DNA from: Carya illinoinensis
Lineage: Eukaryota > Streptophyta > Magnoliopsida > Fagales > Juglandaceae
Direction: 5' to 3'
Assembly (NCBI RefSeq): GCF_018687715.1
Contig: NC_056754.1
Location: 12,670,501 to 12,734,500, forward strand
DNA: 64,000 nt
Position numbers and translations under genes: made by a program. Below are positions 48,061-58,933 of the stretch, in pieces (within the stretch, counting starts at the first letter, position 1; every line of letters starts with the position of its first letter). The notes under the pieces were generated by a model. It ran no database searches. It was not told where the DNA came from and worked only from the letters and a program-made list of their open reading frames with translations.

Positions 48061-48418
48061 AATCAATACAACTGTTATGACATTGGATTCAATCGTACGA
48101 GGGCTACTTTTCATTCAATTAGGAAGAAATACTTACAAGAGAATGTACATAATGTTGCACAGAAGATAAAGTCAGGGCTGCCCCCCATCATGAACTGAGC
48201 TTTCACATTCAAAGTACACTTTACAGGTCTTTCTTTTTTTTTTTTTTTTTGAAGGAAAACTAGCACTTCCCAAAACTCATAAACCCATAAAGGTATCAGA
48301 CACCTTTGTGCAAATGGGGCCTAAGTTTATTTGAAAGAATCGCAAGATACGATTTGAGTTTTAAAAAAGCAAAACCTGTAGCTTGCATATCTCTCAACTC
48401 TATCTCTTTCTATTTAAA

Positions 48419-48565
48419 GCCTGATTTGAATATAAAAGTTCTTTAATTTTATCTCAATTCACAACATTTAATCAAATTTTAAAATAATAATAATATTAAA
48501 AATTAATATTTTAATAATATTTTATTCAACTTCCATCTTAATTCACTATCCAAATCTCTTTTTAA
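48419..48565. repeat. MITE-like repeat, family A
   Basis: It contains AATAATAATATTAAAAATTA and ends TTAATTCACTATCCAAATCT, parallel to the copy at 46572-46790. Confidence 0.5.
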
Positions 48566-49239
48566 AAGCCACAATTCTTATTCATACACATATATCTATA
48601 CAAGTTTATAAAAGAAAATTAAAGTAAAACATGTGGGTTTCCAAGTGAAAAGAAACCGATTCCTTGATTGTCGTCTAAGAAGTAACCTTAATTAAAGAAG
48701 TAGAACAAACGTAGGAAACAAAAACTTTGGCAAGTGAAAGACAAAGAGCAATACGTTTTGCACTAAAACTTGTTCCCAAATAAGTGATACCTTTTCAAGT
48801 TGTAGTATGATTATGTTAGTGTTCCCCCAAAGACATACTCGTCTGACATATTTAATCACAGCTGCATTATGCATAGACATCGATATAATATTTTTTATAT
48901 ATATTATACTTTAATAAGAAAACATTATTTTTGTTCCTGGAAACGCACTTGATGCCCTTTTGCTTATAAGCTAAAAGTTGGGACATTGGATTATAAAGAA
49001 GAGGTAATTTCACATCACAAGCAGTGCTGTCTAATTCCACCAAGTGGGTATATCAGTGCTATGTAGACTCAACATCTCTCTCCCTCAAAACCCTAAACCT
49101 TGAGAAAACTAGTCCTCCCCCCCCCCCATTTATATTTTGATAGAACAACTGATGATTCTAATCCTGCCAATAACTAAATTCTAGCTGCTAAGACTACATC
49201 AATAAATAATGCCATTTTAGAGGTTTGAGCTAATGTCTC

Positions 49240-49244
<5 letters not shown>

Positions 49245-49274
<30 letters not shown>
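49245..49274. repeat. (AG)15 microsatellite
   Basis: An uninterrupted AG tract. Confidence 0.95.
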
Positions 49275-49276
<2 letters not shown>

Positions 49277-50161
49277 GATGATATGATGAACACACAAGCA
49301 AAATATCATATAGGGGTGGGGCATGTAACAAAGGTCTACTGGTCAAATATTCAAATAAATTAAACAATCATAACTAATTAAAAACCAATGACTCCTAATT
49401 GAAATAGAGAACTACTTAATACATTACACAAAAATAAATTTACAAATTGATATAATTTGATAAGAGAAAAATGATAACATTACTACTTCATTACTACTTA
49501 TTTACTACTCTTTTTTTATTTAATTTTTTTTATAATTTTTTATTTTACTTAATGATTAAGAAAGTGGATAGTAGTAAAGTTATATATTTTTTTAATTTTT
49601 TTCTTAATGATTAAGGATGTTAAAAAAATTCTTAAAAGAAAATGAAAAAAAATGAAAAAAATTTAAAATATACATGAGTAGTAGATGGATAATAACTCTA
49701 TCACTACCCTTGATAAGATCCGTTAAATCTACTTTACAATTGACATATTACATCAAGACATATCAATTTATAAATTTACTTTTATGTAATCTTTTTATGT
49801 CTAACATATTTCTCTTTAAATAACCCCACCAGCCACCCCTAAACACAAAAGCATCATTTTCTTTCAATATGGTTTTTCGTTTTTTCCCCAAAGGTACAAT
49901 AAGAACAAATTTAGGTACATGTTTTTGCTTCAAAAGAATAACAACAAAGCGAACAAAGGCGACTTCACTTGCTTCAAAACCCTCCCTCCCTTCAAAAGGG
50001 CAAAATCAAAAGTGTATTATTAGAGACAGAATGTTCCAAAAGCATGCTCCTACCCTCCTTCTCACCAATTAATACATATATCTTGTGCACCATCCTAACC
50101 CGACCCATCCCATCCGGATTATATCGTGGATCCATCCTCCACCCAATTCCATCGTAGCAAT

Positions 50162-51457
50162 TCAGTTGGACGGCTGCCATGCCGAGGCTGTGAGCAATGA
50201 CAGATCTTTCCAACCTAACTTCAAGCAACCATTATCCTCCACTAAAGTATAACCCTTCCACGGGAACATCCCAAGCAACAAGCTAGCTTGGGCCGCCGGG
50301 TTGCCCCCCAGTGAGATAGGCTGGAATCCGACCCGCCTTAACTCCTCTCCCCACCTCTCCACCTTCTCCTCTCCGGTCCTCTTCGGCCCACCAACGGCCA
50401 TGATGTTCCTAATCTCGCACCCAAACAGTTGCTGCTCCACCATATGCCTCTCTAGGTTATCCTCACCCAATCCGTCCCCAAGCGCGTCAAACAACGCGCT
50501 GTAGTAATGCAAAGCCTCCACGAACCTGGCTAAAAAGCCACCCCCGTGGCTGAGATCCTGTTCGACGATTGTGATCAGTTTGGGTCTCAACAAAGCCAAC
50601 ACTTTCAGCGTCCCCAAATCGCTCCCCGTTATATCGTACAGACAATGGTGCATCCAGTGCACCACTATGGCCTCGTTCGGCCTCACCCCGAGTTGACTCA
50701 GATCTTTCACATTCCCGATTTTACCTTCGAACGGGTGGAACTCGAAGGGAAGCCCAAGCGAACTCGCGAAGTCCCCGAGTCTCTTACCGGTCGACTCTAG
50801 CAAATCGGAGGAGGATCCGAACCCGGTGACCCGCATGGATCGGATCTTCTTGTTTCGGGAGGCGAGGATGTGGAACAATCCGGGCCATTGGAGGCCCTGC
50901 ATTATATCGAGATCGATGACGTGGACGTGTTCTTCGCCGTCCAATGCTTGGAAAATGGCTTGGTTGGCTGTGAAGTGTGAGAATTTGACCAAGGGACTGA
51001 TGGAGTTGTAGGATTGGAGAGCGGAGAAGATTTTCTGCGACTGAGTGAGGGTTCGAGTTTTGGAGCTGAGCGGCCAGTAGGTGCCGAGGTATGAGGTGAT
51101 CACGCGAGCATGGAGCGCGTGGGCGAAGTACGCTCCAACGCGCTGCGGGGAAGAGCCATAGGGAGACGAGAGCTCGGCGATTTCGGGAAGTAGATCGGCG
51201 GCCTCGTCGAGGTGCTCCAAAGCCACGCTCTCGGCGCACTGGAGCAGAAGCCCTAATAGTTTCAGGCCGGTGGACTCCCCCTCCTCTCTTTCGTCCAAGG
51301 TCTTCTCGCCGGAGACCGACGCTTCGTTGGAGAAATTCATCCTCTTCGTCGTCGCGTCGTCCCCGTAGCTCTCGTCGCGGTCCACGCGCTTCGACTTCAT
51401 CGCAGAGCTATTGGAAGGGTTAGATATTGGAGACTGTGGAACTAAGCTCTGAAGCAT
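50162..51457 (-). CDS. SCL23: GRAS-family transcription regulator, SCARECROW-LIKE 23 type
   Basis: A single exon of 431 residues, complete. GRAS motifs in order: leucine-rich region I with [19 protein letters not shown] (~residue 65), the VHIID-type motif [19 protein letters not shown] (~176), leucine region II, a PFYRE-region equivalent [20 protein letters not shown] (~308), and the terminal SAW motif ([13 protein letters not shown]). I recall Arabidopsis SCL23 (about 405 residues) matching nearly throughout. SCL23 is a nuclear partner of SCARECROW/SHORT-ROOT acting in endodermis and bundle-sheath fate. The first ATG at 51457 adds 19 residues ([10 protein letters not shown]..) before a second Met at 51400 (MKSKRVDRD), where the Arabidopsis protein effectively begins. 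Either start is possible. The absence of introns is usual for GRAS genes. Confidence 0.92.
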   Translation of the reverse strand: MLQSLVPQSPISNPSNSSAMKSKRVDRDESYGDDATTKRMNFSNEASVSGEKTLDEREEGESTGLKLLGLLLQCAESVALEHLDEAADLLPEIAELSSPYGSSPQRVGAYFAHALHARVITSYLGTYWPLSSKTRTLTQSQKIFSALQSYNSISPLVKFSHFTANQAIFQALDGEEHVHVIDLDIMQGLQWPGLFHILASRNKKIRSMRVTGFGSSSDLLESTGKRLGDFASSLGLPFEFHPFEGKIGNVKDLSQLGVRPNEAIVVHWMHHCLYDITGSDLGTLKVLALLRPKLITIVEQDLSHGGGFLARFVEALHYYSALFDALGDGLGEDNLERHMVEQQLFGCEIRNIMAVGGPKRTGEEKVERWGEELRRVGFQPISLGGNPAAQASLLLGMFPWKGYTLVEDNGCLKLGWKDLSLLTASAWQPSN

Positions 51458-52700
51458 GATCGATCAGATAGAAAAGAAAATACAGACAGGGAGAGAGAAT
51501 CAAAAGGCGAATAGATTCAGGGGGGAAAGGGACAAATAAAGGAGAGAAAGACAAGGGGAGTGAGTACGGAGAGTTAGCAGAGGGAGGGGGTGGTGGGAGT
51601 GTGCTGTGTCAGAGAGGGTTGATGTTTGGGGAGAGGGAAAGTGAGAGAAAGTTGGAGGGTAGACAGAGTGACAGGAAAAAGGTTGAAAACTTTTTAGCAG
51701 AGGAAAGGGAGAAGGGAGGGGTCTACGACTCTATTCTCTATCATCCTCCTTAGGTACTCCGGCTTACAAGGTTGCGGGGTGGGGTGTCGTTTCGTCAAGT
51801 CAGTTTGTTCGTTTCTTTGTTTGGTTTTTTCCTTTAACAAATAAATTAGTAAGGGATAAAAATAAGAGAAGAAAGCTTGTGTTGTGTTTGACAATTTGTC
51901 CCTGTGAATGGGATTATATCATAATCATACTATAAAAATGTTGGTGAAGGATTTTTATTTATGTGGTTGTAGGGTAAAGGTCTGGAAGATGATAAAAACG
52001 ACAAAGGAAAAAATAAAAGAAAAAATGCAGCCTTTATAATAATAATATTATTATTATTACTGCTTAAAAAATTGTAAGTAATGTCTAAAACTGATGCACT
52101 TTGGTGGGTACTTTACTTTTAAAGTTAACAAGGGTTAAAGTAAAAACAAAAAAATTAAAAAGAAAAAAGATATTAAGGAAATTACTGAGAATGGATGCTT
52201 TTTCACCCCTTGTTTTTGTTTTCTAGTTTCTTAAAGTCAAACACCGAAAGTAAGTAAAGGCAGAGGAGAGGTGGAGTCGGTTCCTAAAATCTTTCTTGTC
52301 TCAATTATCTGGCGTCAAACCTTTACTTACAGCTTACTGCTTGTTTGGGAGGTTGTGCTCCAGTTCCAACTCCAACAGCGATTGAAACTAGGAAGAGAAT
52401 ATGTGTATATGTTACTCCTTTTAACTCTAGTTGTGTCCTCCCTACGTAGTTAAGTATGCCATGATGAGACTGGGAGAGAGGGGCGAGCCTATTTCTTCTG
52501 TTTTTTTTTTTTTTTTTTTTTTTTTTTGCCTCTAGTTATGACCAAATATAGAACAGTATACTTCGTGCCACCACCATGTCTCTTCGCTTTCTCATTTATT
52601 CTATTATTTATAATGATTTTTCTATTCTTATTTATATTGGTGGTTTAGCTTGTTTTCCTAGGGCTCTAGAACTTAATAAATCCCAATTGACTCATAAAAG
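51458..52700. other. Promoter side of the GRAS gene and spacer
   Basis: The first ~250 bp are G/A-rich on the plus strand (C/T-rich leader on the coding strand). There is no clear gene. A T27 run lies at 52501-52527. The small frames here have no recognisable domain. Confidence 0.4.
52501..52527. repeat. T27 homopolymer
   Basis: A run of 27 T, about 280 bp before the LINE ORF1 start. No matching target duplication was found that would make it a retroposon tail. Confidence 0.95.
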
Positions 52701-52803
52701 TTAGTATAGGTCCTTTCCTCTTGTGAGGGTGGGGTGTTTTCTCTCTAGTTCATTGGGAACGTAGAGTATAGTCTCATAAGCTGAAGGTCTGAAGAGTGTG
52801 AGA

Positions 52804-55080
52804 ATGGAGAGTGAGATTTCCAAACTATGTGAGGGATTGAAACCCATTGACGAAGATAACAAGAGGTAAATGTGTTAAAGGAATATATTGAGATGTCATA
52901 TGAGAAGAGTAGGAGATGTTTGGTGGTTTTCATGTTTCTAATAAGGAGGTGAATAGAGGTGCCTTTAAATCAACAATGACAAAACTTTGGCACATAGAGG
53001 GTTGCGTTGCTTTCAAAGAAGTTGGATGGAATTGTTTTCTGATTGAGTTCCGAGGGGAAGATGAGAAGAGCAAGATCTTGTTGGAGGCGTCCATGGTCTT
53101 TCAATAAATTCTTAGTGAGTCTTATTGAATGTGATGGAGTTACTGCTCCAAAAGATATCTAGGTTTCATTTGAGCTTCTTTGACTTCAGTTTCATGATAA
53201 CCTTTTGCTGGCATGAACAAACGTACGAATGAGAATCTGGGTGCCACTATAGGCAAAAAGTCTTAATGGTTGACATAGATGAAGATGGATTAGGATAGGG
53301 CAAGTTCTTAAGAGTGAAAGTTCTGGTGGATATCACAAAACCTTTGGCAAGAGGAGGGTTTTTAAACATTGACAATAAAAAGGTTCTGGATTACTTTCAA
53401 ATATGAAAGTCTTCCAACTTTTTGTTTCTATTGTGGTATTATTAAGCATGCAAATCAGAAGTGTTCTAAGATGGGTAGCTAAAGGAAATATGTTGATAGT
53501 TTGCTTAATCAATATGGCCATTGGTTACGGGCGAGTCCATTGTCCAAGTCAACTAGAGTCCATAGGAAGCTTAAAGGTAAAAAATCGATGAATTGGTCCG
53601 ACGATAAAAGGCAGGAAAGCTCCAATGAGATATTACTTGGCATTGACAAAAATAAAAAGGATCTTATGGTCACTAATAGGGGTGTAAAAAAAAACCGGCA
53701 AACCGGAAAACCTGCCCGGCCCAAACCAGACTGGACCGGTTGTGTCGGTTTTGGACCGGTTCGGTCCGGAACCGGTTTTCATAAATGAAAAACCTGCCGG
53801 AACCGGTCCAGTTTCAGTTTTGGTTAGTTTTGGACCGGACCGGTACTATTTATATATTAATATTATATATAATATATTTTATATTATATATAATTTTTAA
53901 TCACATAAAAAATAATCACATATATAGTAATACTAATATTCTAATATAGATTATAGTTATACTCATATTAATATAGTTATACTAAATCATCAAAACTAAT
54001 ACTAACATATAGCTATACTAATAGTCTAATATTAATACTATTATATTGTCTAATATATTATATAGCTATAACTAATACTAATATATATATATTAATACTA
54101 ATTGTCTAATATAGGATTATAGCAGATTTTTTTTTTACACTAGATTTCTTATTTTATTTTTTGTTTTATAGCATTTTTTTATATAGCAAATTTTGTTTAT
54201 ATAACAGATTTTTTTTTTATAAAGTAGATTTTTTATATCAGAATTTTTTTACATAGCAGATTTTTTTTTTTAAATCAGATTTTTGATAGCAGATTTTTTT
54301 TATATAGCAGCTTTTTTTTTGCAAAGCAGATTTTTGTAAATGGTAAACAGAATTTTTTAAATCAGTTTTTTCTTTTAAACATAATTTTTATAAAAAATTT
54401 ATATTTTATTAAAACCGAAAAACCAGACCGAAAACCGGTAAAACTGAAATACCGGTTTAGGAGGAAAATCAGTGCGTAATTGGTTTTAAAAAATACAAAA
54501 CCGGTACCTACCGGTTCGGTCTTAGATTTTGTACAAAACCGGACCGAACCGAACCGGTTACACTCCTAGTCACTAAAGAAATGGGTGCAGTTTCACATGA
54601 TCCCTTAAAATTAGGAAGTGTGGATTTGGTAGGATTTGCATTTGGAAAAAAGATAAATTATAGAAGGAGTATGAGTGTTGACTTATCACAATTGGAATTA
54701 GATGCAAATAAGGAAAATCTCGAAATATGCCTCTACAGGATAGTGGTGGAGGATTATGCTCTGAGAAGTCAAGTAACAAAAAGGCAATTGACATTCCTAA
54801 GTAGAAATGCCATTTATTTGAATTTATGGCTAGTGATAGGCAGGATAAGGTAGGAGACTTATGCTCCAACAAATCAAGTGATAAACTTAAAAGTGAAATT
54901 CCTATGCAGGGAGGCCTCTCTTTTGAATTTATTGCGAGGGATAGGCAGGGATGCTCTCAACCTATTTCTCTCAAACCAAAGGTTGCTAAGACTGGTAGCC
55001 ATAAAACTTTATCCAATTGGAATAGAAGAGCTAGAGTGGTAGTTTGAACAATTCCAATAACATTCTGGACTCAACAATAT
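52804..55080 (+). pseudogene. LINE ORF1 remnant (DUF4283, CCHC knuckle)
   Basis: The ATG at 52804-ish opens MESEISKLCEGL. Frames then give NKEVNRGAFKSTMTKLWHIE (DUF4283), DGVTAPKDI and VDITKPLARG-like text, and the zinc knuckle LPTFCFYCGIIKHANQKC (~53430) followed by YGHWLRAS. Coding sense continues across the MITE: codons before 53677 (DLMVT) and after 54576 (KEMGAVSHDPLKLG) join if the element and one duplication copy are ignored. Stops and frameshifts are present before and after it. Confidence 0.8.
53677..54568. mobile_element. 892-bp hAT-type MITE with perfect 8-bp TSD
   Basis: The ends are TAGGGGTGTAA (left) and TAGGAGTGTAACCGGTTC (right, reverse complement). Subterminal ACCGG/CCGGT repeats surround an AT-rich centre with AGCAGATTTTTTT repeats. 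The duplication GTCACTAA is exact at 53669-53676 and 54569-54576. There is no coding capacity. Confidence 0.92.
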
Positions 55081-55416
55081 CTTTGGAAGATTATGGGGGT
55101 CTAAAGAAAATGAATTTGGAGGAAAAAAAAAAGATGTCTTATTACACCCTGCTGATATCAATGAATCTATTAAATTGAAATTGTCGAGAGTTTAGAAATT
55201 CTCGGAAAGTTTGTGAGCTTCACTTGTTGGTGAAGAAGAAGTTCCCTAAAGTGGTTTTCCTCCTTGAGACCAAATGTAGAAGAAATAAGGTAGAGTTCAT
55301 TCATAATAAGTTAAACTTTGAGCATAGTTTTGTGGTGGATTGTATTGGTAGAGGGGGTGGTATTGCTATGATGTGGAAAAAGGAACTACATGCTGATCTT
55401 CAGTCACACTCTAAAG

Positions 55417-56045
55417 CAAAGTTTTGAAATTCGTTTCGAAGACCATTCCGGTTGAAGTACTAGAATGGAATATTTTGGTATCGGTACGTTTCGGTAAACC
55501 GTTTCGGGATTAATTATATATTATATATGAATATTTATATGTATATATAAACTAACAATTAATAAAACAAATACATGTATATGTAAGTGTGTATCATGTA
55601 TATATGTGTATATATATATAGAAGAATTGAAGATTTATAAAATGAATATATATTGAAAAAAATCACAAACTTGAGTTAAGACACAAAAATAGAGAAACAA
55701 AATTAAAGAATAGGTAAATTATTAAAAATAATAATACTTTAAAAATATAGAATGAAGGGTCATATTTAAAATTATAAAAAAATTTAAATTATATAAATAT
55801 ATTTTAGAATGAATTAAATACATTTTGGATTTAAAATTTATAAAAATGCCATATAAGTATAAGAAAATTACAAAAACTATCCGAAATAGAATGGAGACCG
55901 AAACGCTCAATTTCGGCCGAAATTTGACCGGAATGAGACCAGAATGACTGGAATTTGAAGCGAAACGAAATAGGGTGGTAAAGTGTACTGAACACTATAC
56001 TGGAACGGTAAATTCCGGCGGAACGGAACGAAATTCAAAACATTG
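55417..56045. mobile_element. 629-bp MITE (hAT-type), family copy 2, in the LINE endonuclease
   Basis: The left end CAAAGTTTTGAAATTCGTTT and the reverse-complemented right end CAATGTTTTGAATTTCGTTC are inverted repeats of the family seen at 15376. The flanks CTCTAAAG (55409-55416) and CTCTTAAG (56046-56053) form an 8-bp duplication with one mismatch. The AT-rich interior matches the copy from 63521. Confidence 0.85.
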
Positions 56046-57890
56046 CTCTTAAGAGTCATATCTTAGTGATTATTACAAAAGTTGACTTGAACCAAAGGTG
56101 GATGTTAACTAGGTTTTATGGGAGTCCTATAGTGGCAAAACAAGTGGAAAGTTAGAATTTGTTGAAACAGCTTAAACCTTCCTTCCCCTTACCTTGGATA
56201 TGTATTGGAGACTTTATTGAAATAATGTCACAAGAGGAAAAATCATGAAATAATGAAATATTGTCTCAAACCTTCCAGACCTTATAACCAGATGGAATTG
56301 TTTCGAGAAGCCTTGGATGATTTTTCCTTAAGCGACTTGGGTTATAAGAAATCAAGGTTTACATGGTGTAACAATAGGGAAGGAATGGAGTTCACTAAAG
56401 AAAGACTGGATAGAGCTATAGGGAATAAAGAGTGGAATATGTTCTTTAGCACCTTTGAAGTCCATGTGCTCCCTGTATTGAATTCTGATCACTGTCCTTT
56501 ATTCATTTCATGTTACAATGTTAACAAGACTTCCAATAGAGAGAAAAGAAATTTAAGATATAAAGCCAACTGGTCAAGACAGGAGGACTACTCAGAGATT
56601 GTAAAGCTTGCTTAGAAATCCATCATTAATTATGCCAACAGAATGAACTTCATTAAAAAAAGGCTTAAACAGTTGCAATGAACATGTAGTCAGGTGGATC
56701 AAAGCTTTTCATGATGGTAATAGAAGGAAAACAATAATATATAAGAGAGACATGATTAAAAAGATGCAAAGAATGAATCAAGGTGATTTTATTGAGACAA
56801 TTAGAGGCTTATATAAATAAGTAGATGATTACATTGAAGACGAGGGTCTGAAATGACACCAGAGAGCTAAATTGAAGTGGTTGAGAGAGGGTGATAGAAA
56901 TACCAGATATTTCTATTTATGTGCTAACCAAAGGAAATAGTCATATACCATTCAATCTATCTCTAATGGAGAAGATTCTTAGCCTAGAAGTCAAGAAGAA
57001 ATTAGTAGATTTTTCCAGCAATTTTATCAAGAACTCTTTTCCACATCTCAGCCACTGGGATTACAAATAGCCTTGCTCATCTTAGTTAGTCAGTGAATAA
57101 TGATATGAATATGCAACTGCTGAGAGAATTTTCAACTGAGGAGATTATTGCTGCTATTTTTTTAGGTGAATTCCCTGAGTTCTCTAAGACCTGATGGGTT
57201 TCTAGCTGCTTTTTATCAAGACCAATGGAATATTATTAGTAGTGATGTGATTCAGGCTGTCGAGGCCATTTTGAACTCAAATAGTGGATTTGAATAACTG
57301 AATGAGACATTTATAACCTTGATCCAAAAAAATCAAAGGCCTAAGTTGGTCTCATATTATCGCCAGTAAGCCTTTGCAATGTTTTTTTTTTACAAACATT
57401 GCAAAGTTTTAGCTAATAGACTAAAGTATATTATTCCATATTTGATTACTCCGACACAAAGTGTTTTCATACCAAGTAGACTCATTTCAAATAATGTAAT
57501 TGTTGCCTATGAAGCCTTGCACACTATGCAAACTCGAATGATAGGAAGGAATGAAAGTTACATGGCACTTAAACTCGACAAGAGCAAAGCATACGATAGA
57601 GTGGAATGAATGGTAATTTTTTCAAGCAGTTATGGAAAAGATGGGCTTTGATAAGAGGTGGATTGAACTTATTATGTAGTGTGTTAGTACTATTAGCTAT
57701 TCCATTCTAATAAATGGGGTTCCATAGAGCAGCTTCAAACCTTCAAGAGGAATTAAACAAGGGGATCCTCTTTCTCCTTATCTTTGTATTCTTTGTTTTG
57801 AAGTGCTTAGTTCAATATTAAATAATGCAGAGGAAAAAAGATTGATCTCAAGGATATCAATTGCAAGGGCTCTTTACATATTAATCACAT

Positions 57891-57927
57891 CTTCTTCTTC
57901 TTCTTCTTCTTCTTCTTCTTCTTTTTT
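57891..57927. repeat. (CTT)n expansion within the LINE reverse transcriptase
   Basis: CTT/TTC repeats directly precede GCTGCAGATGACAATCTAC, which encodes the catalytic ADDN box, so the normal short Phe run before it has grown into a poly-Phe stretch. Confidence 0.9.
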
Positions 57928-58502
57928 GCTGCAGATGACAATCTACTTTTCTGTAAGGCTAATTCTCTAAAGTGGAGCATGCTCTTCCATTTTCTTCAAT
58001 CAAAGGTTGAATATGGAGAAAACCTCAATTTTTTTTTTAGCACAAATACTAGATTAGAAGTGAAGGATCTTATATTGGCTGCAGCAGGAGTTAGAGCATC
58101 ACAGTCATATAAGAAATACTTGGGCTTACCCTTATATGTGGGTAGGAACAGATCCAGGGCACTCAATCCAATCTTGGACAAAATTAGAAGCAAAATGAGC
58201 AACTGCAAGGTTAAATTCTTATCTTAATCTAGAGAAGAAATTCTACTCAAATATATTATTTAGGCCATTCCTAACTACAACATAGGGCTTTTCAAAATTC
58301 CTAAAGTCCTAATGAGGGAGATCAATGGAGTTATGCAAAAGTTCTTATGGGGGCAAGGGATAGAGAGATCTAAAATCCATTGGCTAAGTTGGCAGCAGTT
58401 AGGGAAAGCTAAAAATGTTGGTGGACTGGGCTTTTGAAATTTTGAAATTCTCAACTTAGCCTTACTAGCAAAGCAAGGGTGGAAAATCATTCAATAGCCT
58501 AA

Positions 58503-58658
58503 ATAACCCCCCTTTTTCCGGATTACTGCCGATGTAATCATAAAAAGCTAATTTTTCAAGGGCAAATTTGGTAAATTTGTTATTTTATGTGTTATATCCT
58601 CGAGAATATAATTATTGTATTAAAAGATATATCTGTAAACAAATAATATTATAAAAGA
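58503..58658. other. Insert of about 156 bp in the LINE, unclassified
   Basis: LINE coding sense (GWKIIQ.P) stops at 58502 and resumes as NSLASMVLKAK at 58659. The intervening sequence has a C6/T5 start and an AT-rich end with no terminal repeats or target duplication seen. Confidence 0.45.
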
Positions 58659-58933
58659 TTCATTGGCTTCTATGGTTCTTAAGGCGAAGTAGTTTCCTCA
58701 AACTGATTTTCTCAATTCTAAATTTGACAACAATGTATACTTCATGTGGAAGAGCATAGTGGCAGCAAAACATCTGTTATCTGAAGGACTGATATGGAAA
58801 ATAGGGAATGGAGATTCTGTGAAGATTTGACATGATAAATGGGTCTACACCAACTTCTTCCAGGATTCAATCACTACTGAGATTATTAGATGAGAATGCA
58901 AGGATTAAAGACTTAATTGACCATAACACAAAG

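Larger units (their letters stand above)
46000..50161. other. Intergenic between the coiled-coil and GRAS genes
   Basis: The first ~150 bp are likely 3'UTR of the coiled-coil gene (AATATAAATT near 46060). The remainder is AT-rich with four MITE-like repeats and a GA microsatellite. The last ~200 bp (49950-50161) are probably 3'UTR of the GRAS gene. No other coding region is supported. Confidence 0.45.

Noticed and set aside
50784..51239. 151-residue Arg-rich minus-strand frame
   Set aside because: It is a shadow of the GRAS gene in another frame.
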